From NCBI RefSeq assembly GCF_014656395.1, contig NZ_BNCI01000001.1, positions 1-64,000 of the forward strand: DNA of 64,000 nt. The letters run 5' to 3'. Below are positions 26,921 through 36,844 of the stretch, piece after piece; position 1 is the first letter of the stretch; each line of letters opens with the position of its first letter. Both the position numbers and the translations under genes were made by a program. The DNA comes from Kordiimonas sediminis. Lineage in GTDB: Bacteria; Pseudomonadota; Alphaproteobacteria; Sphingomonadales; Kordiimonadaceae. The notes under the pieces were generated by a model. It had not been told where the DNA came from. It saw only the letters and a list, made by a program, of their open reading frames with translations, and ran no database searches.

Positions 26921-29182
26921 TCACAACCTGATATTGTGATCCCGGGCAAAAAGTAAAAGCGAGTCGCGAATCGAATGCTCTGGTGATGTAATATTTTCCA
27001 TCATGAACTGCCGCAGATTTTTCAAATCTACACTGCGGATCATTCTTTTGACCGGACCCATTGCGGACGGGGATATAGATAAACGCCTTAAACCAAGGGC
27101 AATCAATGCCATTGCTTCAAGTGGTCTCCCCCCCATTTCACCGCAAAGCGTTACCGGAACACCGGCCTGGTGACAGGCACGAACAACAGAATGCAGGAAC
27201 GCAAGTACAGGAGGGGCCATTAAATCATAACGGTCCGCCAGTTTTGGATTACTGCGGTCACATGCAAAGAAAAATTGCATCAGATCATTTGTGCCAATCG
27301 ACAAAAAGTCGATTTCCCGCAACAGAATATCCAACTGCCAGCTAAGAGAGGGTACTTCCAGCATCACACCGACCTTCACCGCCACAGGCTTGTCTTTGCC
27401 CAATCGGTCGAGACGGTCGATTTCTTTCTGCAGGATTTTTTTACAGCGCCGCAACTCTGCCACTTCGGCGATCATGGGGAACATAACATGCAGTGTTTTA
27501 CCGGCCGCCGAATATAGAAGTGCCCGCAACTGGTAGCGCAATAACGCAGGCCGGTCGAGCGCGATACGGATCGCACGCCAACCCATCGCAGGGTTTTCCT
27601 CTGGCTCCCTTGGCAGGAAGGGTACAGGTTTGTCACCCCCGATATCAAGGGTCCGAAATACAACAGGTCTGTCACCAGCAGCCTCGATGGCTGCGGAATA
27701 AATCTTGGTCTGTTCATCGACACGCGGGAGCGCCGGTGAAACCATAAACTGGAATTCGGTTCTGAAAAGACCAATACCCTCCGCACCGGTTTCATCCAGA
27801 CTTGGCAAATCCACCAACAACCCTGCGTTCATCAAGAGCGTAACATTCTCACCGTCTAGTGTGGTCGCGGGTAAATCCCGTTCTGCTGCATATTCCGCTA
27901 GCAGTTTGACCCGGAGTTCCATCGCATCGCGGTAAGATTCGATAATATCTTCGGTCGGACGCACATAGGCATGTTCATGATCGCTATCAACGACGATATA
28001 TTCGCCGGATTCTACATGATTAAGAAGCCCGGTTACCTGCCCCAGAACCGGGATACCCATTGCACGTGCAATGATTGTCACATGGGCCGTGGTTGACCCT
28101 TCTTCCATAACAATGGCTTTTAGGAACGATCGGTCATAATCCATCAGTTCCGCCGGCCCGATGTTACGCGCCACCAGTACTGAATCTTCTTCCAGTTTTT
28201 CATGGCCGGGGTCAGTTTTACCCTGAATAATTCTAATAAGACGGGTCGCCAGGTCTTCGAAGTCGGCCAGCCTTTCCCGCAGATAAGGGTCCCGAATCTT
28301 TTTCATCCGGATTCGGTTTTCCTGCTGAACTTTATCAACAGCGGCTTCAGCCGTCAGACCCGACAGAACCGTTTCCCGCATTTTATCCTGCCAGCCCTGA
28401 TCATAGGCGAACATCCGGTACGTCTCTAATACCTCTCTATGTTCGCCCCCATGCTCCAAATCTGGGTGGTCCAGCATATTTTCAAGCTGCAGGCGAAGTG
28501 TCGCGATCGCTTCTTCCAGCCGGATACTTTCTTCGTCGACATCATCTGCAACGGTTTTGGAGATCTGAACCTGTGGTTCATGGAAGACAGCTATCCCTGC
28601 GCCGATACCGGATGCCAGACGTTTTCCGTCTACCGTGATCGGGCCACCCGCGCGGCTTGAATCTTCACTCAGCTCTTCGGGGGCAATAACCTCTGTTGAA
28701 CCGACAAGCTCGGAGATAACCATCGCAATGGTCTGCAGCGCTTCAATTTCTTCGGTCTTATAACGACGCGAGGCAACGTTCTGGACAACCAGCACCCCCG
28801 CCACACGGCTGCGACGCAGGATCGGCACCCCGAGAAAACTGTGATAAATATCTTCGCCTGTCTCCGGACGATAGGCAAATTTAGGGTGGGATGGGGCCTC
28901 TGATAAATTCAGCGGCATCCCGCGTTCTGCAACCAACCCAACAAGGCCTTCACCAAACCGCAAACGGGTCAGATGAACTGCTTCTTCCTTCAAGCCTTCG
29001 GTTGCGAATAATTCAAGGATGGACCCCGCACGCCGCAGATAGATAGAACATACCTCTGCGACCATATTCTGAGCGATAACCTGTACCACGCGCCTAAGTC
29101 GGTCTTCTGCTGAACCGCCGCTTGCCATTACACTGTGCAAACGTCTCAACAGTAATCTTGGCTGACTTACATGGTCAGGCAA
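26921..29182 (-). CDS. ptsP: phosphoenolpyruvate-protein phosphotransferase, nitrogen PTS (EI-Ntr)
   Basis: First enzyme of the nitrogen-related phosphotransfer chain, which regulates metabolism rather than importing sugar. 753 residues: an N-terminal GAF domain (about 15-150), a PEP-utiliser N-terminal domain, the phosphorylated histidine in STTAHVTIIARAMG, and a TIM-barrel with LFRTEFQFM, SIGTNDLMQFFFACDR and CGEMGGRP. NPr and EIIA-Ntr genes are not in the window. Confidence 0.96.
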   Translation of the reverse strand: MPDHVSQPRLLLRRLHSVMASGGSAEDRLRRVVQVIAQNMVAEVCSIYLRRAGSILELFATEGLKEEAVHLTRLRFGEGLVGLVAERGMPLNLSEAPSHPKFAYRPETGEDIYHSFLGVPILRRSRVAGVLVVQNVASRRYKTEEIEALQTIAMVISELVGSTEVIAPEELSEDSSRAGGPITVDGKRLASGIGAGIAVFHEPQVQISKTVADDVDEESIRLEEAIATLRLQLENMLDHPDLEHGGEHREVLETYRMFAYDQGWQDKMRETVLSGLTAEAAVDKVQQENRIRMKKIRDPYLRERLADFEDLATRLIRIIQGKTDPGHEKLEEDSVLVARNIGPAELMDYDRSFLKAIVMEEGSTTAHVTIIARAMGIPVLGQVTGLLNHVESGEYIVVDSDHEHAYVRPTEDIIESYRDAMELRVKLLAEYAAERDLPATTLDGENVTLLMNAGLLVDLPSLDETGAEGIGLFRTEFQFMVSPALPRVDEQTKIYSAAIEAAGDRPVVFRTLDIGGDKPVPFLPREPEENPAMGWRAIRIALDRPALLRYQLRALLYSAAGKTLHVMFPMIAEVAELRRCKKILQKEIDRLDRLGKDKPVAVKVGVMLEVPSLSWQLDILLREIDFLSIGTNDLMQFFFACDRSNPKLADRYDLMAPPVLAFLHSVVRACHQAGVPVTLCGEMGGRPLEAMALIALGLRRLSISPSAMGPVKRMIRSVDLKNLRQFMMENITSPEHSIRDSLLLFARDHNIRL

Positions 29183-29238
29183 GGATTTCCCCCTTATCTC
29201 TGTTGGTTACCGGATCGCAAACGACCTCGGTTCCCCTT

Positions 29239-30249
29239 TTATTCTTCCAGGTACGATGTAGCCTGAGCCACAAGTTCTTGAATGATATTTTCTGTCGTGT
29301 CTATCTTTTTTACCATGCCAACACTTTGACCTGCCATGACAGAACCAGACTTGACATCGCCGTCAATCACAGCACGTCGAAGCGCTCCACCCCAGAAATG
29401 CTCGATCTGCATCTGAGCATCATGCTGGTCCAGTTCACCCGACTGAAATTTGGTAACGACATCATGCTGCGTACGCATAAAGTCCTCTGTTGCATCATTC
29501 TTCAGGGCGCGAACAGGAATGACCGGAAAACGGCTATCTATCTGTACACTTGCAACGGCATCCCGGGCCTTGGCCTTGATAAACGCCTTCTTGAAGTTTT
29601 CGTGGGCGATACATTCTTCCGCGACCACAAACCGTGTCCCCAACTGTGCACCGGAAGCACCCAGTTCCAGATAGGAGGCAATGGTATCACCCCGACCAAT
29701 GCCGCCCGCAATAAAGACAGGAACATCACGAATTTCGGGCAGAATTTCCTGTGCCAGGACGCTGGTAGAAACCGGACCGATATGTCCACCCGCTTCTGTG
29801 CCTTCGATGATAATTGCATCCACGCCTGACCGGATCAGTTTTTTACCAAAAACAACCGTCGGCGTGAAACACATTAACTTGGCACCAAAAGCCTTGATTC
29901 TGGCGATCGCATCCCCGGACGGCATGCCGCCCGCCAAAACAACATGGCTGACATTTTCATCACGGCATGCATCAATTAAACTATCCAGTTCGGGGTGCAG
30001 TGTAATCAGGTTAACACCAAATGGCTTGTCCGTCAGTGCACGGGTTGCCCGAATTTCCTGTTTAAGCTGCTCAGCATTCATGCCGCCACAGGCAATGACA
30101 CCAAATCCACCAGCATTCGATATAGCAGACACAAGGTTTCTCTCTGAAACCCAGGACATTGCCCCACCCAAAATAGCATAGTTTGTGCCGAGAAAATCCG
30201 TACCACGCTTCCACAAACTATTTAGCCGATCAAGACCTGCTTGTGACAT
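29239..30249 (-). CDS. nitronate monooxygenase family (FMN TIM-barrel)
   Basis: FMN-dependent enzyme of the 2-nitropropane dioxygenase/nitronate monooxygenase superfamily, 336 residues. Visible: GGAMSWVSE near the N-terminus, NAGGFGVIACGGM, the phosphate-binding EGTEAGGHIGP and AGGIGRGDTIA, and GASGAQLGTRFV. AGGAGGGTAT precedes the ATG. Some members are enoyl-ACP reductases (FabK), so the reaction cannot be fixed from sequence alone. It lies between lysC and ptsP on the same strand. Confidence 0.85.
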   Translation of the reverse strand: MSQAGLDRLNSLWKRGTDFLGTNYAILGGAMSWVSERNLVSAISNAGGFGVIACGGMNAEQLKQEIRATRALTDKPFGVNLITLHPELDSLIDACRDENVSHVVLAGGMPSGDAIARIKAFGAKLMCFTPTVVFGKKLIRSGVDAIIIEGTEAGGHIGPVSTSVLAQEILPEIRDVPVFIAGGIGRGDTIASYLELGASGAQLGTRFVVAEECIAHENFKKAFIKAKARDAVASVQIDSRFPVIPVRALKNDATEDFMRTQHDVVTKFQSGELDQHDAQMQIEHFWGGALRRAVIDGDVKSGSVMAGQSVGMVKKIDTTENIIQELVAQATSYLEE

Positions 30250-30326
30250 ATACCCTCCTACGCTAGCAAGCTTCAGGACGCGGCACCGGATAAGACCGAC
30301 ACCGCCCCATCAGACAGCTTCATGCT

Positions 30327-31550
30327 CTATTCGGCTGCATCCAACCCATACGCTGTGTGCAGTGCACGCACAGCAAGTTCGGTGTAAGCTGCGTCAATAA
30401 TTACGCTAACCTTGATTTCCGACGTGGAGATAACCTGAATGTTAATCCCTTTTTCCGCCAAAACATCAAACATCTTGCGGGCAACACCCGCATGGCTACG
30501 CATCCCAACACCAACAACGGATACTTTTACAACATCACCAGTATATTGCAATTCCTGGAAATTCAGTTGGTCTTTCGCTGCGTCCAATACTTTTACAGCG
30601 CGCTGCAGATCATCTTCCGGCACAGTAAAGGTAACATCGGTAGATTTGCCGTCGTCTGAAGCCGACTGAACAATCATATCAACATTGATATTTGCATCTG
30701 CTAGTGGCCCGAATACATGGCTTACCTGACCTGGCTGGTCTTCCAGTGCTACCAGCGTGATTTTTGCTTCACCGCGGGAATATGCAATCCCGCTGACAAC
30801 TTCCTGTTCCACGATTTCTTCCTCATCAACAACCAGTGTTCCGGGGGTATCTTCAAATGACGAACGCACCTGCGTCCGCACCCCAAATTTCATTGCAAGG
30901 GCAACAGACCGTGTCTGCAGAACCTTTGCGCCAAGGGATGCCATTTCCAGCATCTCTTCATAGGTGATTTTATCCAATTTGCGCGCCTTGGGCACAATAC
31001 GGGGGTCTGTTGTATAGACACCATCAACATCCGTATAGATGTCACAGCGGTCTGCTTTCACCGCTGCCGCAACCGCAACCGCAGACGTGTCGCTACCGCC
31101 ACGCCCCAATGTCGCAATGCGGCCATCCTCGGCAACGCCCTGAAAACCTGCAATCACAGCAACACGGCCACCCTTAAAGCATTCTTCCAGCTTTTCTGTA
31201 CCAATGTCTTCAATCCGAGCCGACCCGTGCACAGTATTTGTCTTGATCGGGATTTGCCACCCAAGGAATGAACGGGCAGGAACACCCATTTCCTGTAGGC
31301 AAATAGATAACAGACCAACGGTAATCTGCTCGCCTGCCGCGACAACGGTATCATATTCCCGCGCATCATGCAGCGGTGCAGCATCCCGACAGTACCCAAC
31401 AAGCTGATTGGTGGTGCCGGACATAGCGGACACAACAACAGCCACTTCGTGACCTTCATCCACTGCCTTCTTAACCCGTGCCGCTACATTTCTGATACGA
31501 TCGATATCACCGACCGATGTTCCCCCAAATTTCTTTACAATTCTGGCCAT
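30327..31550 (-). CDS. lysC: aspartate kinase
   Basis: Commits aspartate to lysine, threonine, methionine and diaminopimelate synthesis. 407 residues: the kinase signature KFGGTSVGDIDRI at the N-terminus, GRGGSDTSAVAVAAA, and two C-terminal ACT domains that bind feedback effectors (with SDDGKSTDVTFT). It is divergent from ubiG and heads a run with the nitronate monooxygenase and ptsP. Confidence 0.97.
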   Translation of the reverse strand: MARIVKKFGGTSVGDIDRIRNVAARVKKAVDEGHEVAVVVSAMSGTTNQLVGYCRDAAPLHDAREYDTVVAAGEQITVGLLSICLQEMGVPARSFLGWQIPIKTNTVHGSARIEDIGTEKLEECFKGGRVAVIAGFQGVAEDGRIATLGRGGSDTSAVAVAAAVKADRCDIYTDVDGVYTTDPRIVPKARKLDKITYEEMLEMASLGAKVLQTRSVALAMKFGVRTQVRSSFEDTPGTLVVDEEEIVEQEVVSGIAYSRGEAKITLVALEDQPGQVSHVFGPLADANINVDMIVQSASDDGKSTDVTFTVPEDDLQRAVKVLDAAKDQLNFQELQYTGDVVKVSVVGVGMRSHAGVARKMFDVLAEKGINIQVISTSEIKVSVIIDAAYTELAVRALHTAYGLDAAE

Positions 31551-31756
31551 AAGAGTATGTCTTTCAAAATCCAGTCGTCACAATCCAGCGTAGCCACTGA
31601 ACCGTATAAAAGTCCTGATAGTAAACAGGGCATGCAAATCTACCCCTGGCACAGGAGCATATTGATTTGCAACGCGTCCTATGTAATGTGTGACACTGAA
31701 TGGTGCAAGCACCTTGACACAAAAGTTTCTGAGGCAAACACTTAGGTTAACTGGTA

Positions 31757-32515
31757 ATGACGAACGTACATCCTGAACAAATTGCAACTGGTTCTACTGT
31801 CGATGCTGACGAGGTAGCCTTCTTTGCAGGCATTGCAGATAGCTGGTGGGACCCTAAGGGACCCTTTAAACCCTTGCATCAGTTAAATCCAACACGACTT
31901 GCCTACATTCGCCAAGAAGTATGTCGCCACTTTGACCTGAAAGACACCCTGCGCCCTTACGAGACCTTACGCTTTCTCGACATTGGATGTGGTGGCGGCC
32001 TGCTGTCCGAACCACTTAAACGGTTAGGCGCTGATCTTGTGTCCGTTGATGCATCAGAGAAAAACATTAAGGTTGCCAGCCTCCACGCCGAGCAGTCCGG
32101 TCTTGATATCGATTATAGAAACACCACGGCAGAAGCACTAGCAGACGCTGGCGAGACATTTGATGTGATCGTCAATATGGAAGTGATCGAACATGTCGCT
32201 GATGTCAGCGCATATCTGGAAGCGTGCCGGAAACTATTAAAACCTGGCGGCATTATGCTTCTCAGCACAATCAACCGCACATCAAAAGCCTATCTGTTCG
32301 CCATCATAGGTGCCGAAGTTATCCTGCGATGGCTCCCGCGCGGTGCACATGACTGGAATAAATTTCTTACACCAAAAGAACTCAGCGACGCTTTGGAAGC
32401 TGCAAGCTTCACGCCAAGTGCCCCGACAGGCTTTTCCTTCAATCCCCTCGGTGGACGGTGGTCATTAAGTGATCGGGATGTTGCTGTGAACTACGCCATG
32501 AGTGCTGCCGGATAG
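31757..32515 (+). CDS. ubiG: ubiquinone biosynthesis O-methyltransferase
   Basis: SAM-dependent enzyme for the two O-methylations of ubiquinone. 252 residues: FFAGIADSWWDPKGPFKPLHQLNP is the family's characteristic N-terminal stretch (partly quoted: WWDPKGPFKPLH), LDIGCGGGLLSEPLKRLGA binds SAM, and NMEVIEHV is the post-I motif. The divergent ubiG/lysC arrangement is typical of Alphaproteobacteria. Confidence 0.97.
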   Translation: MTNVHPEQIATGSTVDADEVAFFAGIADSWWDPKGPFKPLHQLNPTRLAYIRQEVCRHFDLKDTLRPYETLRFLDIGCGGGLLSEPLKRLGADLVSVDASEKNIKVASLHAEQSGLDIDYRNTTAEALADAGETFDVIVNMEVIEHVADVSAYLEACRKLLKPGGIMLLSTINRTSKAYLFAIIGAEVILRWLPRGAHDWNKFLTPKELSDALEAASFTPSAPTGFSFNPLGGRWSLSDRDVAVNYAMSAAG

Positions 32516-32528
32516 GCTGCATACCTTA

Positions 32529-33050
32529 TCAAGCATCTGTCCGACGAGGCATCGGCATCGGAAGAATATCTATGCCTTCTTCAAGAAGTTCGCGCGTTTC
32601 TTCTGCGGTGCTTTCCCCGTAGATGCCGCGCTCTTCTGCTTCACCATAATGAATTTTACGCGCTTCTTCGGCAAAGTCTTTGCCGACGTTGTCACAGGAC
32701 GCTTCCACAGCCGTTCGAAATTCCTGCAAAAGCATTGTGACTTTTTCAGCGACTACGGGGTCAACAGCAGGAGGTACCGCTACTGATTGGTGTCGTTCGG
32801 ACTTTACTGCACCTGCACCCGTTTGCGGCTTCCCGGCTGTCTTTGCTTGCACGGACGATGGTGACTGCTCAATCTTCTGGTTGCCCTTGCGACCAACGTT
32901 CGGCGCCATAACAGCCTTTGTAACACTTCGGCTGCCACAAGAAGGGCATTCAAGTAAACCCGATGCTTTCTGGTCCTCATACGCAGATGATGATCCAAAC
33001 CATGCTTCAAACACATGACCTTCGTCACATTTCAAATCAAATACAATCAT
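32529..33050 (-). CDS. DUF1178 protein
   Basis: 173 residues. The N-terminus IVFDLKCDEGHVFEAWFGS and the CPSCGS pair form a zinc-ribbon-like element; the C-terminal half is helical (EEARKIHYGEAEERGIYG). The function is unestablished. Its start overlaps the stop of the nitrilase-like gene by four bases, an association seen across Alphaproteobacteria. Confidence 0.9.
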   Translation of the reverse strand: MIVFDLKCDEGHVFEAWFGSSSAYEDQKASGLLECPSCGSRSVTKAVMAPNVGRKGNQKIEQSPSSVQAKTAGKPQTGAGAVKSERHQSVAVPPAVDPVVAEKVTMLLQEFRTAVEASCDNVGKDFAEEARKIHYGEAEERGIYGESTAEETRELLEEGIDILPMPMPRRTDA

Positions 33051-33874
33051 ATCGTATCCGTAACATGTATAGAAACATCCCGTGAATGTTTCAGGGACGG
33101 AATTCTTTGCCGTATTTTGGCTACCATTTCAAGATCAAGAACTGCATTGACGACCCCGGTATCTGTGCCTGCATCCACAAGAACTGCACCCCACGGATCT
33201 ATGATCAAACTATGGCCGTAGGTTTCTCTGCCCGTTGCATGCAGCCCGGTCTGTGCTGCGGCCAAAACAAATGCACCGTTCTCAATAGCCCGTGCCCGCA
33301 ACAGGGTATACCAGTGCGCTTCACCGGTGGGCTTTGTGAAGGCGGCTGGCACCGTCAGAATGTCTGCGCCTTTCTGGGCCATTTCCCGATACAAATAGGG
33401 AAACCGTAGATCGTAGCATATTGAGATGCCAATCGAGGCGTCTGGTGTTTTTACAAGCTGTCCCTGCGATCCATGATCATATAGTCTGCTCTCCCGGTAG
33501 CTTTCGCCACCATCCAGATCAACATCAAACAAATGCAGTTTGTCATAAGATGTTCTAAGGCAGCCATCAGGCCCAAACAGGAAGGCACGGTTCGCAAGTC
33601 TGTCTTCAGCGGTCTTGATGATCAAAGATCCAATATGAAGCCAGATGCCCAGTTCTTTCGCCAGCGCGGAAAAAGCCTGCACCCCTGGATCGTCTTCCTG
33701 TGCCCTGGCCTTCTCCAGAACGCTTTGCCGGTTCATTTCCATCAAATGCGTTGTCTCTGGGGTCTGGACATACCGCGCACCGGCTTTCGCTGCCTCCTTA
33801 ATGAATGTGGATGCAGCTTCAATATTTTCTGCAACATCATTGCTTGATGTCATTTGAATCAGTGCTACGTGCAT
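33047..33874 (-). CDS. carbon-nitrogen hydrolase (Nit1-like amidase)
   Basis: Nitrilase-superfamily amidase, 275 residues. The E-K-C triad is visible: E in TPETTHLME, K in SYDKLHLFDVD, C in GISICYDLRFP. The closest characterised relatives (Nit1) hydrolyse deaminated glutathione and so repair a metabolite; that role is inferred. It is followed by DUF1178 with a four-base overlap and preceded by grxC 26 bp upstream. Confidence 0.93.
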   Translation of the reverse strand: MHVALIQMTSSNDVAENIEAASTFIKEAAKAGARYVQTPETTHLMEMNRQSVLEKARAQEDDPGVQAFSALAKELGIWLHIGSLIIKTAEDRLANRAFLFGPDGCLRTSYDKLHLFDVDLDGGESYRESRLYDHGSQGQLVKTPDASIGISICYDLRFPYLYREMAQKGADILTVPAAFTKPTGEAHWYTLLRARAIENGAFVLAAAQTGLHATGRETYGHSLIIDPWGAVLVDAGTDTGVVNAVLDLEMVAKIRQRIPSLKHSRDVSIHVTDTI

Positions 33875-33900
33875 AATCCACTCTCTAGCCTGTAAGGCAG

Positions 33901-34161
33901 CTATCCAGCAGCCAACAGCGGATCAAGCTTTCCCGCGGAATCAAGGGCATATAAGTCGTCACAGCCGCCGACGTGAATATCATCAATGAAAATCTGCGGC
34001 ACTGTATTAACACCGCCAGCGCGAGACCGCATTTCTGCACGAACCTGCGGCTTCATATCCACATTGATTTCTTCAAATGCTACCCCTTTGCTGGATAGCA
34101 AGCCTTTTGCACGGTAACAAAACCCACAAAGCTTGGAACTGTAAACAACAACTTTTGGCAT
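33901..34161 (-). CDS. grxC: glutaredoxin 3
   Basis: Glutathione-dependent thiol-disulfide oxidoreductase, 86 residues. The active site is CGFC (in SSKLCGFCYRAK), with TVPQIFIDD and GGCDDLYAL for glutathione binding. I chose MPKVVVYSS with AGGAGTTATC before it instead of the ATG six codons upstream. Part of the comF-grxC-nit-DUF1178 series. Confidence 0.96.
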   Translation of the reverse strand: MPKVVVYSSKLCGFCYRAKGLLSSKGVAFEEINVDMKPQVRAEMRSRAGGVNTVPQIFIDDIHVGGCDDLYALDSAGKLDPLLAAG

Positions 34162-34304
34162 GATAACTCCTGAATTCATATTCGCACTAGGCCTGATATA
34201 GCTTTATATCTGTAGTTTACCATAGGCGATTACAATAAATTAATACTTAACTTGTCTGATTGTTATCCTTGTTTGCAGCTTAAAGCCTTGCCGCCGCTAC
34301 AGTA

Positions 34305-35108
34305 TCAAGTTCCTGTGCCGGATTGCCGAACACCGATTGCTCGCGCAAACGTGACGGCCCCCACTTCTACAGCGCCTGCTTTCACCAGCGCCTTGGCACA
34401 GGCAGACAGCGTTGCCCCTGTCGTATAGACATCATCAACCAGCAGAATTGAATGACCGCTGATATCTGTCTGTCGCTCGGAAGGAACCGTGAACGCCCCT
34501 GCCACATTTCGAAAACGCTGTTTGCGCCCAAAACTGCCCTGCGATTCCGTATTTCGGTGTCGCACAAGCACGGCTGGCTTGCAGGGCACATCAAGACGAC
34601 GTGCAATCGGCTTAGCAAGTAAATGCGATTGATTATAGCGTCGTTGCCGTAACCGCACTGTGTGCAGTGGTACAGGTACAACAATCAATCTGGTTGTCTC
34701 TACCTGACGCCGCAACAGACCAGGCAGCATCAGCGCAGCCATCGCCGGTGCCACATGCGTGTGCTGGCCATGTTTCAGTCGTAAAATTGCGTCACGCGCT
34801 ACGCCGTCATAGCGAACTGCCGACTGCACCCAGTTAAAATGGGGCTTTACTGCTAAACATCCGGCGCACAGACTTTGTTCAGCCACCGAATATTCAAAAG
34901 GAAAACCACAACAGCTACATGCTGGTTCCCCAATGAAGGAAAATGTCTGCCAACAGGGTCCGCAAAACCGGTGTGCTTCCTGATGATGCGTTTTACACGC
35001 CGGACACACAGGTGGCAGTATCAAATCAAGTATTTTATTCCAAACCTGCAAAAGAAATCCCCCAACCTCTAGGGGCAGTGTATCACCAACCCGTGCCCCT
35101 ACAATCAT
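34305..35108 (-). CDS. comF: ComF family phosphoribosyltransferase-like protein
   Basis: 267 residues. An N-terminal zinc finger is suggested by CPACKTHHQEAHRFCGPC and CSCCGFPF...LCAGC. The C-terminal phosphoribosyltransferase fold carries the PRPP motif LLVDDVYTTGATL. In transformable bacteria ComF supports DNA uptake; no other competence genes are visible here, so I would not infer competence. It is divergent from the methyltransferase at 35150. Confidence 0.92.
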   Translation of the reverse strand: MIVGARVGDTLPLEVGGFLLQVWNKILDLILPPVCPACKTHHQEAHRFCGPCWQTFSFIGEPACSCCGFPFEYSVAEQSLCAGCLAVKPHFNWVQSAVRYDGVARDAILRLKHGQHTHVAPAMAALMLPGLLRRQVETTRLIVVPVPLHTVRLRQRRYNQSHLLAKPIARRLDVPCKPAVLVRHRNTESQGSFGRKQRFRNVAGAFTVPSERQTDISGHSILLVDDVYTTGATLSACAKALVKAGAVEVGAVTFARAIGVRQSGTGT

Positions 35109-35149
35109 ATTCTCTTGCAGCTATTCCTCATAAAAGTTAAAGCACTGTC

Positions 35150-36016
35150 ATGAACACGAAAGCTGAATTATTTGATCGCTCCCTGCTGGCAGCACGCAGA
35201 CGCCGTGGCCAGTCCATGGACCATGATGGCGACTTTCTTTGTCGTCATATTGCAGATGGCCTGCTTGAACGGCTTGATGAGATTAACCGGGATTTCACAC
35301 TGGCACTGGATCACGGCGGAAATTTCACGCCTTTTGCCCAGTTGCCTGATGGTTGCACGCCAACGGTTCAATCGCCCGTTCGCCCCGATGCAGATATTCA
35401 GGAAGATGAAGAGTTTCTGCCGGTCGAACAAGGCAGCTTTGATTTAGTGCTTTCAAATCTGGTAATGCATTCTATCAATGACCTGCCGGGAACACTGATA
35501 CAGATCAACCGTGCGCTAAAGCCTGACGGCCTGTTCCTTGGATCACTATTCGGCGGCGAAACGCTAACTGAACTCCGTCAATCATTTCTGCAAGCAGAGG
35601 CAAAAATAACAGGGGGTGCAGCACCGCGGGTAGCGCCATTTGGTGACATTCGCGACCTTGGTGCCCTTCTGCAGCGTGCTGGCTTTGCCCTTCCGGTGGC
35701 AGACAGTGAACGGCTAACCGTGACATATGACCATCCAGTCAAGTTACTGCATGACCTGCGCGCCATGGGAGAAACCAATATTTTATTTGATCGCAGCCGC
35801 AAACCGCTCCGGCGGGATGTCCTGATGGCAGCGTTTGATCACTATATCAAAAAGTACGCGCAACCCGATGGCCGCATTTTTGCAACGTTTGATATCGTCT
35901 ACCTGACAGGGTGGCATCCCCACGAAAGCCAGCAAAAACCTTTAAAACCAGGTACTGGGAAAGTCAGTCTTGGCGATGCACTTTCGGGAAAAATCAGCCC
36001 AAAGACCAAGACATAA
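35150..36016 (+). CDS. SAM-dependent methyltransferase (BioC/NDUFAF5-like)
   Basis: 288 residues. The N-terminus FDRSLLAARRRRG and the central FDLVLSNLVMHSINDLPGTL and NRALKPDGLFLGSLFGGETL fit the family that includes mitochondrial NDUFAF5 (an arginine hydroxylase of complex I) and BioC. The canonical glycine-rich SAM loop is weak (LALDHGG). The biochemical role is uncertain. Confidence 0.82.
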   Translation: MNTKAELFDRSLLAARRRRGQSMDHDGDFLCRHIADGLLERLDEINRDFTLALDHGGNFTPFAQLPDGCTPTVQSPVRPDADIQEDEEFLPVEQGSFDLVLSNLVMHSINDLPGTLIQINRALKPDGLFLGSLFGGETLTELRQSFLQAEAKITGGAAPRVAPFGDIRDLGALLQRAGFALPVADSERLTVTYDHPVKLLHDLRAMGETNILFDRSRKPLRRDVLMAAFDHYIKKYAQPDGRIFATFDIVYLTGWHPHESQQKPLKPGTGKVSLGDALSGKISPKTKT

Positions 36017-36031
36017 ATACCCTTAATCAGG

Positions 36032-36475
36032 TTAGATAAAGTCACGAAGCATGGCGACAAGGGGTATGTCTGCGGGAGGCATATCATACGCGCCCAAATC
36101 AAGGGGCCTGACCCATTTAACTGCCTGCCCTTCCATGGGCCGGATCAAGCCTTCCCATTTTCGGCATAGATATAACGGCATAAGAAGATGAAAATCATCA
36201 TATGTATGTGACGCAAATGCAAAAGGAGCAAGGCAGGAAGCCGAGACATCAATATCCAGTTCTTCTTTACACTCCCGAATAAGGGCTGCTTCAGGAATTT
36301 CGCCTGTCTCTACCTTTCCGCCGGGAAACTCCCACATACCTGCCATAGACTTTCCCTTGGGGCGCTGGGCAATAAGAACCCTGCCTTCCAGATCAATCAG
36401 GGCGATAGCAGAAACCAAAATAATCGGTAGCGCTGTGTCAATGCGAACTGTCGCTTGTGGGCAATCATTTTCCAT
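36032..36475 (-). CDS. mutT: Nudix hydrolase, MutT-like (8-oxo-dGTP)
   Basis: 147 residues. The Nudix box is GGKVETGEIPEAALIRECKE followed by ELDI, with Gly, Glu, Arg-Glu and Glu-Glu in the right places. The surrounding WEFPGGK is typical of MutT enzymes that clear 8-oxo-dGTP. It is convergent with the methyltransferase gene, 15 bp apart. The ribosome site is weak. Confidence 0.9.
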   Translation of the reverse strand: MENDCPQATVRIDTALPIILVSAIALIDLEGRVLIAQRPKGKSMAGMWEFPGGKVETGEIPEAALIRECKEELDIDVSASCLAPFAFASHTYDDFHLLMPLYLCRKWEGLIRPMEGQAVKWVRPLDLGAYDMPPADIPLVAMLRDFI

Positions 36476-36597
36476 ACAGGAGGTGATACTGACTTAACTA
36501 AATTAAATCAACATCGAACTATCTCTTTACTTTTTAAGGTTAATTCTGAGATACTAAGCGCCAATTGGGTGCTAACTACTATAGGTGGGGTATAAAT

Positions 36598-36780
36598 ATG
36601 TTGAATTTTCTTAAATCGCTTAAGACAAGCGAAGAAGGTGCAACTGCTATTGAATATGGGCTTATCGTTGCCCTTATTGCTGTATTGTTGATTTTGTCAT
36701 TAACAAGCATCGGGGAAAACATTGCAAGCACGTTTAATGACGTAAGCAGCGGTATCGAAAACGCAAACCCTGATGGATAG
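36598..36780 (+). CDS. Flp/Fap-type pilin, orphan
   Basis: 60 residues beginning MLNFLKSLKTSEEGATAIEYG, with AGGTGGGG upstream of the ATG. EEGATAIEYGLI is the Flp prepilin signature: cleavage would fall before or near the G, followed by the hydrophobic helix LIVALIAVLLILSLTSIG. Flp pilins form Tad-type adhesive pili. No Cpa/Tad assembly gene is in the window, so the machinery must be elsewhere or the pilin is orphaned. Confidence 0.93.
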   Translation: MLNFLKSLKTSEEGATAIEYGLIVALIAVLLILSLTSIGENIASTFNDVSSGIENANPDG

Positions 36781-36819
36781 TACATACCTACTACCCTAAA
36801 AATGCATACTGTATTCTAA

Positions 36820-36844
36820 AGGCAGGAGTTTTATACTCTTGCCT
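36820..36844. terminator. hairpin after the Flp pilin gene
   Basis: AGGCAGGAGT pairs with ACTCTTGCCT (one G-U or mismatch), with A-rich sequence before and CTTTAT after. It probably ends the pilin transcript and overlaps the 3' end of the opposing small gene. Confidence 0.55.

Noticed and set aside
36479-36489. Perfect AGGAGGTGATA on the plus strand
   Set aside because: It looks like an ideal ribosome site but no start codon or open frame follows at a usable distance.
36490-36597. Possible CtrA boxes upstream of the Flp pilin
   Set aside because: TTAA occurs repeatedly here, but the spacing (TTAA-N5-TTAA and TTAA-N2-TTAA) does not match TTAA-N7-TTAA or TTAACCAT.
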